This document shows positions 34,101-45,720 of a stretch of DNA of 64,000 nucleotides, one piece after another (position 1 is the first letter of the stretch; the number at the start of each line of letters is the position of its first letter). Location of the stretch: NCBI RefSeq assembly GCF_008831285.2, contig NC_045140.1, positions 20,024,370-20,088,369 of the forward strand, read 5' to 3'. A model generated the notes under the pieces. That model was given only the letters and a program-made list of their open reading frames with translations, ran no database searches and was not told where the DNA came from. Source of the stretch: Nymphaea colorata. Lineage: Eukaryota; Streptophyta; Magnoliopsida; Nymphaeales; Nymphaeaceae. The translations under genes and the position numbers were made by a program.

Positions 34101-37100
34101 CAATTGACATTTCCAACTTGATGAACGGGACGTCGCTCGATCAAGATCCTTGAGCAGCTCCCAGGTCTCACGGGACTGTTTACACCCTTGTGGAAGAGCT
34201 TTCATCGCCTCTTTTGAGCTCATAATCAAATGATCACAAATAAACTCACAAAACTGACCATTATAGCAATGCATCAAGTTGGCCATGCATTGGTTGTGTC
34301 TATCAGTCAATCATTTATTTCAACTGCATGTAATTGACAAATTTAACTTGATGGAGTGGACGTTGTTTCATCAAGATCTTTGAGGAGTCCCCAGGTCTCA
34401 CGGGACTATTTACCCCCTGTTGGACGAGGTTCATCGTATCTTCTGCGCTCATAATGACACGATCACACATAACATCCTAAAACTAACAATTACACCATGC
34501 ATTAAGATGGCCATGCATCAATCTGTTAGTTGTTTATTCCAATTAACATTTCTAACTTGATGCACGGGACGCTGCTTCATCAAGATCCTTGAGCAGTTCC
34601 CAGGTCTCACGGGACTGTTTACTCTCTTGTGGAAGAGCTTTCATCGCGTCTTTTGCGCTCATAATGAAATGATCACAAATAAACTCTTAAAACTGAACAT
34701 TATACCAATGCATCAAGTTGGCCATGCATTGGTTGTGTCTATCAGTCAGTCATTTATTTCAACTGCATTTAATTGACTATTTTAACTTGATGGAGTAGAC
34801 GTTGTTTCATCAAGATCTTTGAGCAGTCCCCAGGTCTCACGGGACTATTCACCTCCCTGTTGGACGAGGTTCATCGTATCTTCTGCGCTCACAATGAGAC
34901 GATCACACATGACATCCTAAAATTGACAATTACACAATGGATCAAGTTGGCCATGCATCAATATGTTAGCTGTTTATTTCAATTGACATTTCCAACTTGA
35001 TGCACGGGACGTCGCTTCATCAAGATCCTTGAGCAGTTCCCAGGTCTCACGGGACTGTTTACTCTCTTGTGAAAGAGTTTTCATCGCCTCTTTTGAGCTC
35101 ATAATGAAATGATCACAAATAAAATCACAAAACTGACCATTATACCAATGCATCAAGTTGGCCATGCATTGGTTGTGTCTATCAGTCAGTCATTTATTTC
35201 AACTGCATGTAATTGACAATTTTAACTTGATGGAGTGGAAGTTGTTTCATCAAGATCTTTGAGGAGTCCCCAGGTCTCACGGGACTATTTACCCCCTGTT
35301 GGACGAGGTTCATCGTATCTTCTGCGCTCATAATGACACGATCACACATAACATACTAAAACTAACAATTACACCATGCATCAAGTTGGCCATGCATCAA
35401 TCTGTTAGTTGTTTATTCCAATTGACATTTCCAACTTGATGAACGGGACGTCGCTCCATCAAGATCCTTGAGCAGCTCCCAGGTCTCACGGGACTGCTTA
35501 CTCTCTTGTGGAAGAGCTTTCATCGCCTCTTTTGAGCTCATAATAAAATGATCACAAATAAAATCACAAAACTGACCATTATACCAATGCATCAAGTTGG
35601 TCATGCATTGGTTGTGTCTATCAGTCAATCATTTATTTCAACTACATCTAATTGACAATTTTAACTTGATGGAGTGAATGTTGTTTCATCAAGATCTTTA
35701 AGCAGTCCCCAGGTCTCACGGGACTATTTACCCCCCTGTTGGACGAGGTTCATCATATCTTCTGCGCTCATAATGCAATGATCACACATAACATCCTAAA
35801 ACTGACAATTACACCATGCATCAAACTGTTAGTTGTCTATTCCAATTGACATTTATAATTTGATGGACGGGACGTTGCTTCATAAAAATCCTTTAGCAGT
35901 TCCCAGGTCTTAGGGGACTCTTTAATCTCTTGTGGAAGAGTTTTCATCGCCTCTTTTCAGCTCAAAATGAAATGATCACAAATAAAATCTCAAAACTGAC
36001 CATTATACCAATGCATCAAGTTGGCCATGCATTGGTTGTGTCTATTAGTCAGTCATTAATTTCAACAGCATCTAATTGACAATTTTAACTTGATGGAGTA
36101 GACGTTGTTTCATCAAGATCTTCGACAGTCCCCAGGTCTCACGGGACTATTTATCCCCCTGTTGGACGAGGTTCATCGTATCTTCTGTGCTCATAATGAG
36201 ACGATCACACATAACTTCCAAAAATTGACAATTACACCATGCATCAAGTTGGCCATGCATCAATCTGTTAGTTGTTTATTCCAATTGACATTTCTAACTT
36301 GATGGATGAGACGTTGCTTCATCAAGAACCTTGAGCAGTTCCCAGGTCTCACGGGAGTGTTAACTCTCTTGTAGAAGAGGTTTCATCGCGTTTTTTGCGC
36401 TCATAATGAAATGATCACAAATAAACTCCTAAAATTGACCATTACACCAATGCATCAAGTTCGCCATGCATTGGTTGTGTCTATCAGTTAGTCATTTATT
36501 TCAACTGCATCTAATTGACAATTTTAACTTGATGGAGTGGACGTTATTTCATCAAGATCCTTGAGTAGTCCACAGGTCTCACGAGACTATTTACCCCCCT
36601 GTTGGACGAGGTTCATCGTATCTTATGCGCTGAAAATGAGACGATCACACATAACATCCTAAAACTGACAATTACACCATGCATCAAGTTGGCCATGCAT
36701 CAATCTGTTAGTTGTTTATTCCAATTGACATTTCTAACTTGATGGACGGGACGTCGCTTCCTCAAGATCTTTGAGCAATTCCCAAGTCTCACGAGACTGT
36801 TTACTCTCTTGTGGAAGAGCTTTCATCGCGTCTTTTGCGCTCGTAATGAAATGATCACAAATAAACTCCTAAAACTGACCATTATTCCAATGCATCAAGT
36901 TGGTCATGCATCGGTTGTGTCTATCAGTCAGTCATTTATTTCAACTGTATCTAATTGACAATTTTAACTTGATAGAGTGGACGTTGTTTCATCAAGATCT
37001 TTGAGCAGTCCCCAGGTCTCACGGGTCTATTTACCCCCTTGTTGGACGAGGTTCATCGTATCTTCTGCGCTCAAAATGAGTCGATCACACATAACATTCT

Positions 37101-40085
37101 AAAACTGAAAATTACACCACGCATCAAGTTGGCCATGCATCAATCTGTTAGTTGTTTATTCCAATTGACATTTCTAACTTTATTGGACGGGACAGTTGCT
37201 TCATCAAGATCCTTGAGCAGTTCCCAGGTGTCACGGGACTGTTTACTCTCTAGTGGAAGAGCTTTTATCGGTCTTTTGCGCTCATAATGAAATCATCACA
37301 AATAAACACCCAAAATAGACCATTATACCAATGCATCAAGTTGGCCATGCATTGGTTGTGTCTATAAGTCAGACATTTATTTAAACTGCATCTAATTGAC
37401 AATTTTAACTTGATGGAGTGGGCGTTGTTTTCATCAAGATCTTTGAGCAGTCCCCAGGTCTCACGGGACTATTTACCCCCTGTTGGACGAGGTTCATCGT
37501 ATCTTCTGCGCTCAAAATTATACGATCACAAATAACATCCTAAAACTGACAATTACACAATGCATCAAGTTGGCCATGCATCAATCTGTTAGTTGTTTAT
37601 TCCAATTGACATTTCCAACTTGATGAACGGGACGTCGCTCAATCAAGATCCTTGAGCAGTTCCCAGGTCTCACAAGACTGTTTACTCCCTTGTGGAAGAG
37701 CTTTCATCGCCTCTTTTGAGCTCATAATCAAATGATCACAAATAAACTCACAAAACTGACCATTACACCAATGCATCAAGTTGGCCATGCATTGGTTGTG
37801 TCTATCAGTCAGTCATTTATTTCAACTGCATGTAATTGACAGTTTTAACTTGATGGAGTGGACGTTATTTCATCAAGATCTTTGAGGAGTCCCCATGTCT
37901 CACGGGACTATTTACCCCCCTGTTGGACGAGGTTCATCGTATCTTCTGCGCTCATAATGACACGATCACACATAACGTCCTAAAACTAACAATTACACCA
38001 TGCATTAAGTTGGCCATGCATCAATCTGTTAGTTGTTTATTCCAATTAACATTTCTAACTTGATGCAGGGGACGCTGCTTCATCAAGATCCTTGAGCAGT
38101 TCCTAGGTCTCACGGGACTGTTTACTCTCTTGTGGAAGAGCTTTCATCGCGTCTTTTGCGCTCATAATGAAATGATCACAAATAAACTCTTAAAACTGAC
38201 CATTATACCAATGCATCAAGTTGGCCATGCATTGGTTGTGTCTATCAGTCAGTCATTTATTTCAACTGCATTTAATTGTCTATTTTAACTTGATGGAGTG
38301 GACGTTGTTTCATCAAGATCTTTGAGCAGTCCCCAGGTCTCACGGGACTATTCGCCTCCCTGTTGGACGAGGTTCATCGTATCTTCTGCGCTCACAATGA
38401 GACGATCACACATGACATCCTAAAATTGACAATTACACAATGGATCAAGTTGGCCATGCATCAATCTGTTAGTTGTTTATTCCAATTGACATTTCCAACT
38501 TGACGGACGAGACGTCGCTCCATCAAGATCCTTGAGCAGCTCCCAGGTCTCACGGGAAGGTTTACTCTCTTGTGGAAGAGTTTTCATCGCCTCTTTTGTG
38601 TTCATAATGAAATGATCACAAATAAACTCACAAAACTGACCATTATACCAATGCATCAAGTTGGCAATGCATTGGTTGGGTATATCAGTCAGTCATTTAT
38701 TTCAACTACATCTAATTGACAATTTTAACTTGATGGAGTGAATGTTGTTTCATCAATATCTTTGAGCAGTCCCCAGGTCTCACGGGACTATTTACCCCCA
38801 TATTGGACGAAGTTCATTATATCTTCTGCGCTCATAATGCGATGATCACACATAACATCCTAAAACTGACAATTACACCATGCACCAAGTTGGCCATGTA
38901 TCAAACTGTTAGTTGTCTATTCCAATTGACATTTCTAATTTGATGGACGGGACGTTGCTTCATAAAGATCCTTGAGCAGTTCCCAGGTCTCACGGGACTG
39001 TTTACACCCTTGTGGAAGAGCTTTCATCGCCTCTTTTGAGCTCAAAATGAAATGATCACAAATAAAATCTCAAAACTGACCATTATACCAATGCATCAAG
39101 TTGGCCATGCAAAGGTTGTGTCTATTAGTCTGTCATTTATTTCAACAACATCTAATTAACAATTTTAACTTGATGGAGTAGACGTTGCTTCATCAAGATC
39201 TTTGACAGTCCCCAGGTCTCACAGGACTATTTATCCCCCTGTTGGACGAGGTTCATCGTATCTTCTACGCTCAAAATGACACGATCACACATAACTTCCT
39301 AAAACTGACAATTACACCATGCATCAAGTTGGCCATGCATCAATCAGTTAGTTGTCTATTCCGATTGACATTTCTAACTTGATGGACGTGACGTTGCTTC
39401 ATCAAGATCCTTTAACAGTTCCCAGGTCTCACGGGACTGTTTACTCTCTTGTGGAAAAGCTTTCATCGCCTCTTTTGAGTTCATATTGAAATGATCACAA
39501 ATAATACTCCTAAAATTGACCATTATACTAATGCATCAAGTTGGCCATGCATTGGTTGTGTCTATCAGTCAGTCATTTATTTCAATTGCATCTAATTGAC
39601 AATTTTAACTTAATGGAGTGGACGTTGTTTCATCAAGATCTTTGAGCAGTCCCCAGGTCTCACGGGACTATTTACCCACATGTTGGACGAGGTTCATCGT
39701 ATCTTCTGCGCTCATAATGCGATGATCACACATAACATTTTAAAACTGACAATTACATCATGCATCAAGTTGGTCATGCATCAATATGTTAGATGTGTAT
39801 TCCAACTAACATTTCTAACTTGATGGACAGGACGTTGCTTCATCAAGATCCTTCAGCAGTTCCCAGGTCTCACGGGACTGTTTACTCTCTTGTGGAAGAT
39901 GTTTCATCGCGTCCTTTGTGCTCATAATGAAATGATCACAAATAAACTCCTAAAACTGACCATTATACCAATGCATCAAGTTGGCCATGCATTGGTTGTG
40001 TCTATCAGTCAATCATTTATTTCAACTGCATCCAATTGACAATTTTAACTTGATGGAGTGAACATTGTTTCATCAAGATGTTTAA
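28131..40085. repeat. Satellite array segment 4 (main, homogenised block)
   Basis: Twelve kilobases of tandem units in which two related monomers alternate. Type A contains GCGCTCATAATGAGACGATC and CATCAATCTGTTAGTTG. Type B contains GAGCTCATAATGAAATGATC and CATTGGTTGTGTCTATCAGT. Both share GCATCAAGTTGGCCATGCAT, CATCAAGATC and CAGGTCTCACGGGAC. The A+B dimer is about 437-440 bp. Longer near-identical duplications overlie this: 31473-33480 recurs 2622 bp downstream (six dimers), and 33480-34560 recurs about 3502 bp downstream (eight dimers). The array stops at about 40085, where a doubled TGTTTAATCTTGTC motif marks the edge. No centromere-specific element was seen, so its chromosomal place is unknown. 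Confidence 0.93.
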
Positions 40086-40396
40086 TCTTGTCCGATGTTT
40101 AATCTTGTCTAATGTTATACTGAAAGAAACCTTCAATTTCAATATCTCATGTATTTATTTTCAGTTAATATTTTATTTACTAGTACAACTTCATCAGCAT
40201 TAAATAAGAAAAAACAAAAAACTTAGAAGCCTTTTATCAGGAAGCACTACAAAACACCAGTGAACAAAGGGGGAAGCATTCACATCACATTGGACAAAGC
40301 TTTTATGAAAAACTGAAACAGTTGACACTTTCACAAGAAGAATGTGATGGAAAGAAAGAGATATGGCGAGTCTCTTAGCCACCTGTTATGGCATCG
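40086..40396. other. Satellite edge and KAE1 3' flank
   Basis: AT-rich sequence between the end of the satellite and the KAE1 stop codon. It probably includes the KAE1 3' UTR on the minus strand. No gene is seen. Confidence 0.6.
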
Positions 40397-42302
40397 TCAT
40401 TCGTCATTGCCATTTGGAATGGAAGTCATCTTCTCCCTCCAAACAGCTTGGACCTCATCAGTTCGGAATCTCTGTGTGAAGGTAGTTTCCTCCAGCGGGG
40501 TTGTGATGCCATGAGCAAATGCAAGTAAACCTGTATAAGCAATCATCGCCCCATTGTCAACACAGTATCTATCATCAATGGCAAACAACCTTCCATTTCT
40601 CTCTGCACACATTGTCCTCATCATCTCCTGCAACCGTTCATTGCAGCCAACACCACCAACTATAAGAACATCACTTTTGTCGCAGTGAGCCATTGCTCGC
40701 TTTGTTATTTCAACCAGCATCACAAAAAGAGTTTCCTAGTACATAGGTTGCAAAATTAAAAGCGTTTTCAATTTTCAAACTCCCAATATTTTGATCAGTA
40801 TATCATTGAATATTCAAATATTGGTTGCACCGTGATCTCAACAAGCATGGCAACAAAGAGCCTTCTAGCACGTAGGTGCAAAATTACGTTCAATATTTAT
40901 AATATTTATATCAGTAGATCATTGATACTCGTTGTGTGCTTACTGTTTACTACCTCGAAATCCTAAGGGGGCATTTGTTTACAGCAGACAACACTGCTGC
41001 GGGATGCCATTCAACTAAGATTGGAACCATAAATGCTTTTGTCATTACAGTTTACTGTTATTTACTTAAAAGTGTATTTAGATCAAAACACCAGCTAATA
41101 TTGATGGATATATACATTAAATGGCATAGACATTTGTCTTTAGATCAAAACACAGTTTGCTGTTATTTATTTAAAGGTTTTTTGAAGATCACTCCAACTT
41201 TCATAGATCCAACCTTTATCCATGCTGCAATCAAACAGGGTAATGGACATTTGTCTGTCCTATTCACACACGGTGGACTTTTTTTTGTCCATTGATCACC
41301 ATCCATGGTTTCTCATCCATGGACAAAGATCCATGGATAAACGTCTATAGATTTTTGTGTATGGTAAACAAACGCCCCCTAAATGACCAGCATATCTAAC
41401 AGCTGACTGTCAACTTGCTCAAAGCACTTCACCATCCAAAACAAGGAGAAATCGAATATAACTCTCGAGAAAGAGCCAATTGTGCTGGCTTATAGTACAA
41501 AACGAAGTGGCTGGGCTCAGAATTCTACCAATGCCACTTCTCTTAGAAAAAGAGGAAAGTTTAGGTAGAGTCCCAAAGTGGTCACAATCAACAAAGCTAA
41601 ACCTGGCTTCTTACTCTTCAGACGATATCCTGGAACATCTAAAACAAGAGGACAGACTACAGACAGATTCAAATTGGTTGCATTTGCAAGACTATGGCCC
41701 TCATTATCATGATAACCAAAACATGAAACTCTATGCAGTCATAAGCACAACAGAAGAAGATGAGGAAAAATGCTCACGAGAGAGATCAATACAAAAGATG
41801 CACCATTTCTAAACAAATCTATGGATACAATAAAACCAGAGATGTGCAGATATTCGCTATATTTTATTGCAGTTTCATTGATAAGAAGTGCATAGTTCAA
41901 AGGTGCAACCATTTTATTCAAAAATAATGTAGAAGCAGTAATTTATTTTGAGTCTACGATAGTAATCTCTATCCAACTTAGGATCACTATAACTAAGAAA
42001 ATTTCAAATGGAAAACAGTTCATTTTTATTTTCAGGTAATTCAAGGGCACCAAATTATAAAAATATGCAGAAGAACCATTTACTTTCGATAGCAACTATG
42101 TCCTTGTGATAGAGCATAAAAATTAAAATAGAAAACCGCAACCAACCTGCAGAGAGAAACAGAGGTGCGCTGGTGTGCACTCGTTCTTTTCAAACTTCTC
42201 AGCAGCAGTGGCTTCGATATAACTCAATATCCCACTAAATGAAACATCCATGCCTTTGACAACATATGGTATGTCTATGAATTGCTTTCCTTTCTTTGCA
42301 AG
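40397..42302 (-). CDS. KAE1: KAE1/OSGEP tRNA t6A threonylcarbamoyltransferase, last two exons (5' missing)
   Basis: KAE1 is the catalytic subunit of the KEOPS complex and transfers threonylcarbamoyl to A37 of ANN-decoding tRNAs (t6A). Two minus-strand exons are clear. Exon 42302-42147 has acceptor CTCCAG, donor CTGCAG|GTT and reads [20 protein letters not shown] to [12 protein letters not shown]. Exon 40735-40397 follows an acceptor ACTAG and reads [54 protein letters not shown] and [11 protein letters not shown], ending at a stop. Phases agree (both 0) and there is no break. These make about 165 of the usual 350 residues; the N-terminal ASKHA part with the metal-binding HXXXH motif was not found on the minus strand up to 46 kb. 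So this is either a 5'-truncated copy or a gene with a very long upstream intron. A MITE sits in the intron. Confidence 0.88.
40967..41379. mobile_element. Tourist-like (PIF/Harbinger-type) MITE
   Basis: A 413-bp element with 16-bp terminal inverted repeats, GGGGGCATTTGTTTAC on the left and its complement with one mismatch on the right, flanked by TAA on both sides (40964-40966 and 41380-41382). TAA duplication and G-rich termini fit Tourist/PIF-Harbinger MITEs. It encodes no transposase. It contains internal direct repeats (TGTTATTTACTTAAA and TGTTATTTATTTAAA) and several ATCCATGG boxes near the right end. It lies in the intron of KAE1. Confidence 0.8.
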
Positions 42303-44520
42303 CTGGAGAAGAGAACATCATAAATATGAATGAGTACAGATTTTTGCTTCATATGAAAGGCAGAATTATTACCACCAAAGAAAGAAGCAATACAACCGTT
42401 AAGGAAAAAAGAAAAAAAAACAACAACCAGAAGGTGTGTGCAAGGGTGTTACAGCTGAATAACAGTGTGCATTTAGCATTGATAATCTTTTCAGAAAAAT
42501 ATCACCAAGCATGTATGGGCTCAGGCATGGGTAATGGAAGCTATTTGATGAATCATCAGTTGTCGACTATTACCAGGATGCTGGTTGTTGATAATCTTTA
42601 TTAAATTCTGGGCCCACAACCATTCAAAGGACCAGCTCAGATCTAGAAGCGTCAGCCAATTTAAGTAATCTCTTCTTGATATGCAACAGAACAACTCCAA
42701 TCAGGATGTAACTAAAAAGCAGCCATTCTTTTCTTTTATTTTCCTTTTGTAACTAAAAATCAGGACTGCGACAAAGACGACGGAGTGGAGGAGGATGACG
42801 TGAGAGAGAAAGAGAGTGAGAAGTGAAGAAATGAAACCTGATTTTGGGGAAAAACTCTCAGGCGAGCGTGCGCCACTCTAGGGTTGGGGAAAAGGGTGAG
42901 TTGGGTGAGGGAGGCAAGGACAGCAAGCGTGACCTGTGGGCAGGAGGAGCAAGCGTGACCTGTGGGCAAGAGGACGGAGGAGGAGGAGAGAAAGGGCGAG
43001 GGTTGGGCAGGACGACAGAGGAGAAGGAGAGAAACGGCAAGCAGGTTGGGGGTGGAGACGAAGAAGGAGAGAAAGAGAAAAGAGCTCGGGGTCGGGTCGG
43101 GTGAGAGACTGCGATGCCTGTTCCGTGACCTGTTCCGTGGTTTACCACGGAACGCATTGGAACGTCTCACCCTTTTATACCCACTGTTCTTTGTCTGGCC
43201 TGTCTCGTCTGTTCTCTGTCCGACGTTTGCATCGATTTCTCCTAAACAGGACACGTCTGTTCTGTTCCGTGATGTTCCAATCCCATCAAACGACCTCTAA
43301 GGGACCAAAAGGAAATGGAAATTGAGAAAAGCCTAAGTATGATTATTATTTGGTTTGACTATTGTTTGTAGACGCTTTTCATGAACATACACATTTCAGT
43401 CCCTTTTCCTGAATGTCTGCCATTAATGAATGGAAGGGCTCAGTTATTTCAATTGTTTTAGTAATTGGACTGTAGGTGGAAAAAAGTTATTCTACTGAAA
43501 CATCTGACGACGTGAGGTAAAATATTTTCAAACAAAAAATAAGTAGGAATACAAATTATAATAACCTTATACAGTAGGAAGATACATAAATACATAACAT
43601 ATCACATATAACAAAATTAGAAATACAATAAAACAGATTATGCGCGCATATTGTAAGGCATAAAGATAATATGTTTATATTGTCAGGCCAAAAGATAGAG
43701 AGCAAACATACAGGGAAAAGGAGCAGAACAAAACATGATTCTTATAACACACTAATCAAAATAGTTAACCAGACTATTAGCTTACATATTATCTATAAAG
43801 CAATAACGAAATACATAACTTATATGTAAAGCTTATACACAAAGCATATTTATGAAATAGATATATTAAACAAAGTAGTTCACTGATTAACTTGTAAACT
43901 AATTTCCATAAACAGTATGGCCTTCAAGACCAATGAAGTTCATGGAACTGAAGTCTTATTTACCTAACATCCACCTTTAGCAACCAATTAAAACTTCAAC
44001 TCCATGAAACCACCGATCTTGAAGTTTTGGGGAGAAAACCCTCAAGGTAGCTTACAATATTTAGAGTCTGGAAAAATAACAGAGAAAGAATCAACATATT
44101 TTAGTTTTTGTATGTATAGGAACGTAAAGACACTTGTCTGCATGATTTAATTAGTCACTCAAGTTTTCCAAAGGCCTACAGATGAAAACCTTTGAGATTT
44201 CAAACGAAGCCCTAGTTTGATGAGCTAGTTTGACAACAATATCTTAACTAAGAAGAATGAGAAGAAGTTCGCTTGTGAAACGACACCCGAAGCCTTTGGC
44301 AATCGGAGCAAGTGCATGCAATGCACGGCAATTAATCGGAGAGAAAGATAGAGAAAGCGAAAGAAACAAAGAAAGAAAGAAAGATGGACGGAGGGGGAGA
44401 GTGAGTGAGAGATATCCTATTACCGTAGATAATGCAGCTTGAGATGAATCGAGACTCCTCGATCAACACCTTCGCTCGTAAATTGCTATCACTGCGGTTA
44501 AAAAATCCCAGAAAGTAATC
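42303..44520. other. Region upstream of the KAE1 exons, no KAE1 N-terminal exon seen
   Basis: I searched both strands by eye for the N-terminal KAE1 motifs and saw none. 42760-43290 is GC-richer, with purine-rich strings on the plus strand, and holds a promoter-like segment on the minus strand (listed separately). 43330-44230 is plain AT-rich DNA. 44340-44400 is a purine-rich (GAAA-type) low-complexity tract. Reading frames here are low-complexity and not supported. Confidence 0.5.
43132..43179 (-). promoter_or_regulatory. TATA-like box with downstream perfect hairpin
   Basis: On the minus strand GTATAAAAGG (about 43171-43180) is followed about 20 bp downstream by the perfect palindrome GTTCCGTGGT-TT-ACCACGGAAC (43132-43153). 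Related GTTCCGTGA copies lie on both sides. The position would suit transcription towards KAE1 exons, but no downstream coding exon confirms this. It may belong to an unrecognised transposon. Confidence 0.3.
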
Positions 44521-44569
44521 GGTGCCTAGGGTCACAGTCTGCCGACCCACCCCCCTCATGAGCAGCCTC

Positions 44570-45490
44570 CTTCCCTCGCCATGGCCGACGCACGTGGACA
44601 TCGCCGCCCACCTCCGGGAGTACGCATTCATCGGATTCTCTGCGTCCACCCAGGGCAGCACCGAAACCCATACAATCCAGTGGTGGAGCTTTACTTCCTC
44701 CCTCCCGTCTTCCTCATCCTCCTCTTCCCCCTCCCCTTCTTCCTCTTCGCAGCCGCCACCCCCTCCCCCTCCACCGCCAACGAATATTTTCCAGGGACAG
44801 GGCCCACATGCTAGTAGCAGCGGCAGTAGCCCCGCCACTTACCCACCACCCTCTTCAACGGCTAATTCTTCTGCCCCTTCCCCGCACCAGAACGAGCCTC
44901 TTCTTCTCCGTGCCACAACCGCCTCTGCAAGTCCGATCCGGGAGCCGTCGCTGGGGCCGTTAACGCCGGCGCGTTAGTGCTGGTCGCCTGCGCAGGCCTC
45001 ATCATCTGGTTTCGCTTCCGGGGCATCCGATTGCGGCGCGCCGCTGGCCTGCTCGAGATACTGGCGTCGGAGATGGTCAGGGCACCTCGTGAATTCAGCT
45101 ACCGGACGCTGAAATCGGCGACGCGGAACTTCGATTGCAGCCGGATAATCGGGCACGGCGCATTCGGCACTGTCTACAAGGGGGTGATCGCGGAGACAGG
45201 GGCCGTGGTGGCGGTGAAGAGGTGTAGTAATGAGAGCGGCGGGCAGGGGAAGGCAGAGTTCCTATCCGAGTTGTCCATCATCGGTGCCCTCCGCCACCGG
45301 AACCTTGTCCAACTTCTGGGATGGTGCCACCAGAAAGGGAGACTGGTGGGGTCGGTAGGCTGGCCCGTATCAGAGATCCTCCTGGTCTACGAATTCATGC
45401 CCAACGGCAGCCTCGACAAGGCCCTCTTCCTCCCGGCGCCGGTGCTCCCCTGGCGACACCGCCGCCGGATACTCGCCGGCGTCGCCAGTC
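44570..45490 (+). pseudogene. L-type lectin-domain receptor kinase fragment (LecRK clade VIII-like)
   Basis: Intact L-type LecRKs are plasma-membrane kinases with an extracellular legume-lectin domain. Here only the last 40 or so lectin residues remain (VDIAAHLREYAFIGFSASTQ, then WWSF), followed by a Ser/Pro linker and a hydrophobic helix (AGALVLVACAGLIIWFRF, about 44965-45020). The kinase N-lobe follows: REFSYRTLKSATRNF, IIGHGAFGTVYKG (glycine loop), VVAVKRC (ATP-binding Lys), EFLSELSIIGALRHRNLVQL, YEFMPNGSLDKALF and LPWRHRRRILAGVAS. The frame shifts between the linker (ends about 44976) and CHNRLCKSDPGAVAGAVNAG. The sequence stops before the HRD catalytic loop and runs into a 37-bp repeat. 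Most of the lectin domain and all of the C-lobe are missing, so it is dead. The high GC stands out from the flanks. Confidence 0.85.
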
Positions 45491-45625
45491 ACGACAGTGG
45501 TGGTGGAGGTCGCCGGCTGGAGAGCGAGCAGCGGTGGTGGTGGAGGTCGCCGGCTGGAGAGCGAGCAGCGGTGGTGGTGGAGAGCGAGCGCCGGCGGGAG
45601 AGCGAGTGGTTGTGGTGGTGGAGGG
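45490..45625 (+). repeat. GC-rich 37-bp tandem repeat replacing the kinase C-lobe
   Basis: Units contain GTCGCCGGCTGGAGAGCGAG and GGTGGTGGTGGAG. Two full copies start at about 45509 and 45546, with partial copies after. The period is not a multiple of three, so every copy changes the reading frame. The frames in all phases on both strands here are artefacts of the repeat. Confidence 0.8.
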
Positions 45626-45720
45626 CTGAAAGCGCGGGAGCGCGGGAGAGGCAAGAGACGAGAGAGGCAAGAGACGAAAACGGAAGCTTCTGGACGACGA
45701 CGATTAACGACAACTAAAAG

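Noticed and set aside
28131-40085. Regularly spaced repeats that could suggest a CRISPR array
   Set aside because: The repeated unit is over 200 bp with no short-repeat and unique-spacer pattern, and the genome is eukaryotic. It is satellite DNA.
41480-41812. A 110-codon plus-strand frame in the KAE1 intron
   Set aside because: No family resemblance and no splice or promoter context; chance frame in an intron.
42760-43254. A 164-codon minus-strand frame near the TATA-like box
   Set aside because: It is low-complexity Ser/Pro/Leu sequence opposite a purine-rich tract, with overlapping open frames in several phases; no motif supports it.
43280-43300. CAAACGACC as the end of a hAT-like or Mutator-like transposon
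   Set aside because: No matching inverted terminus or target-site duplication was found on the other side.
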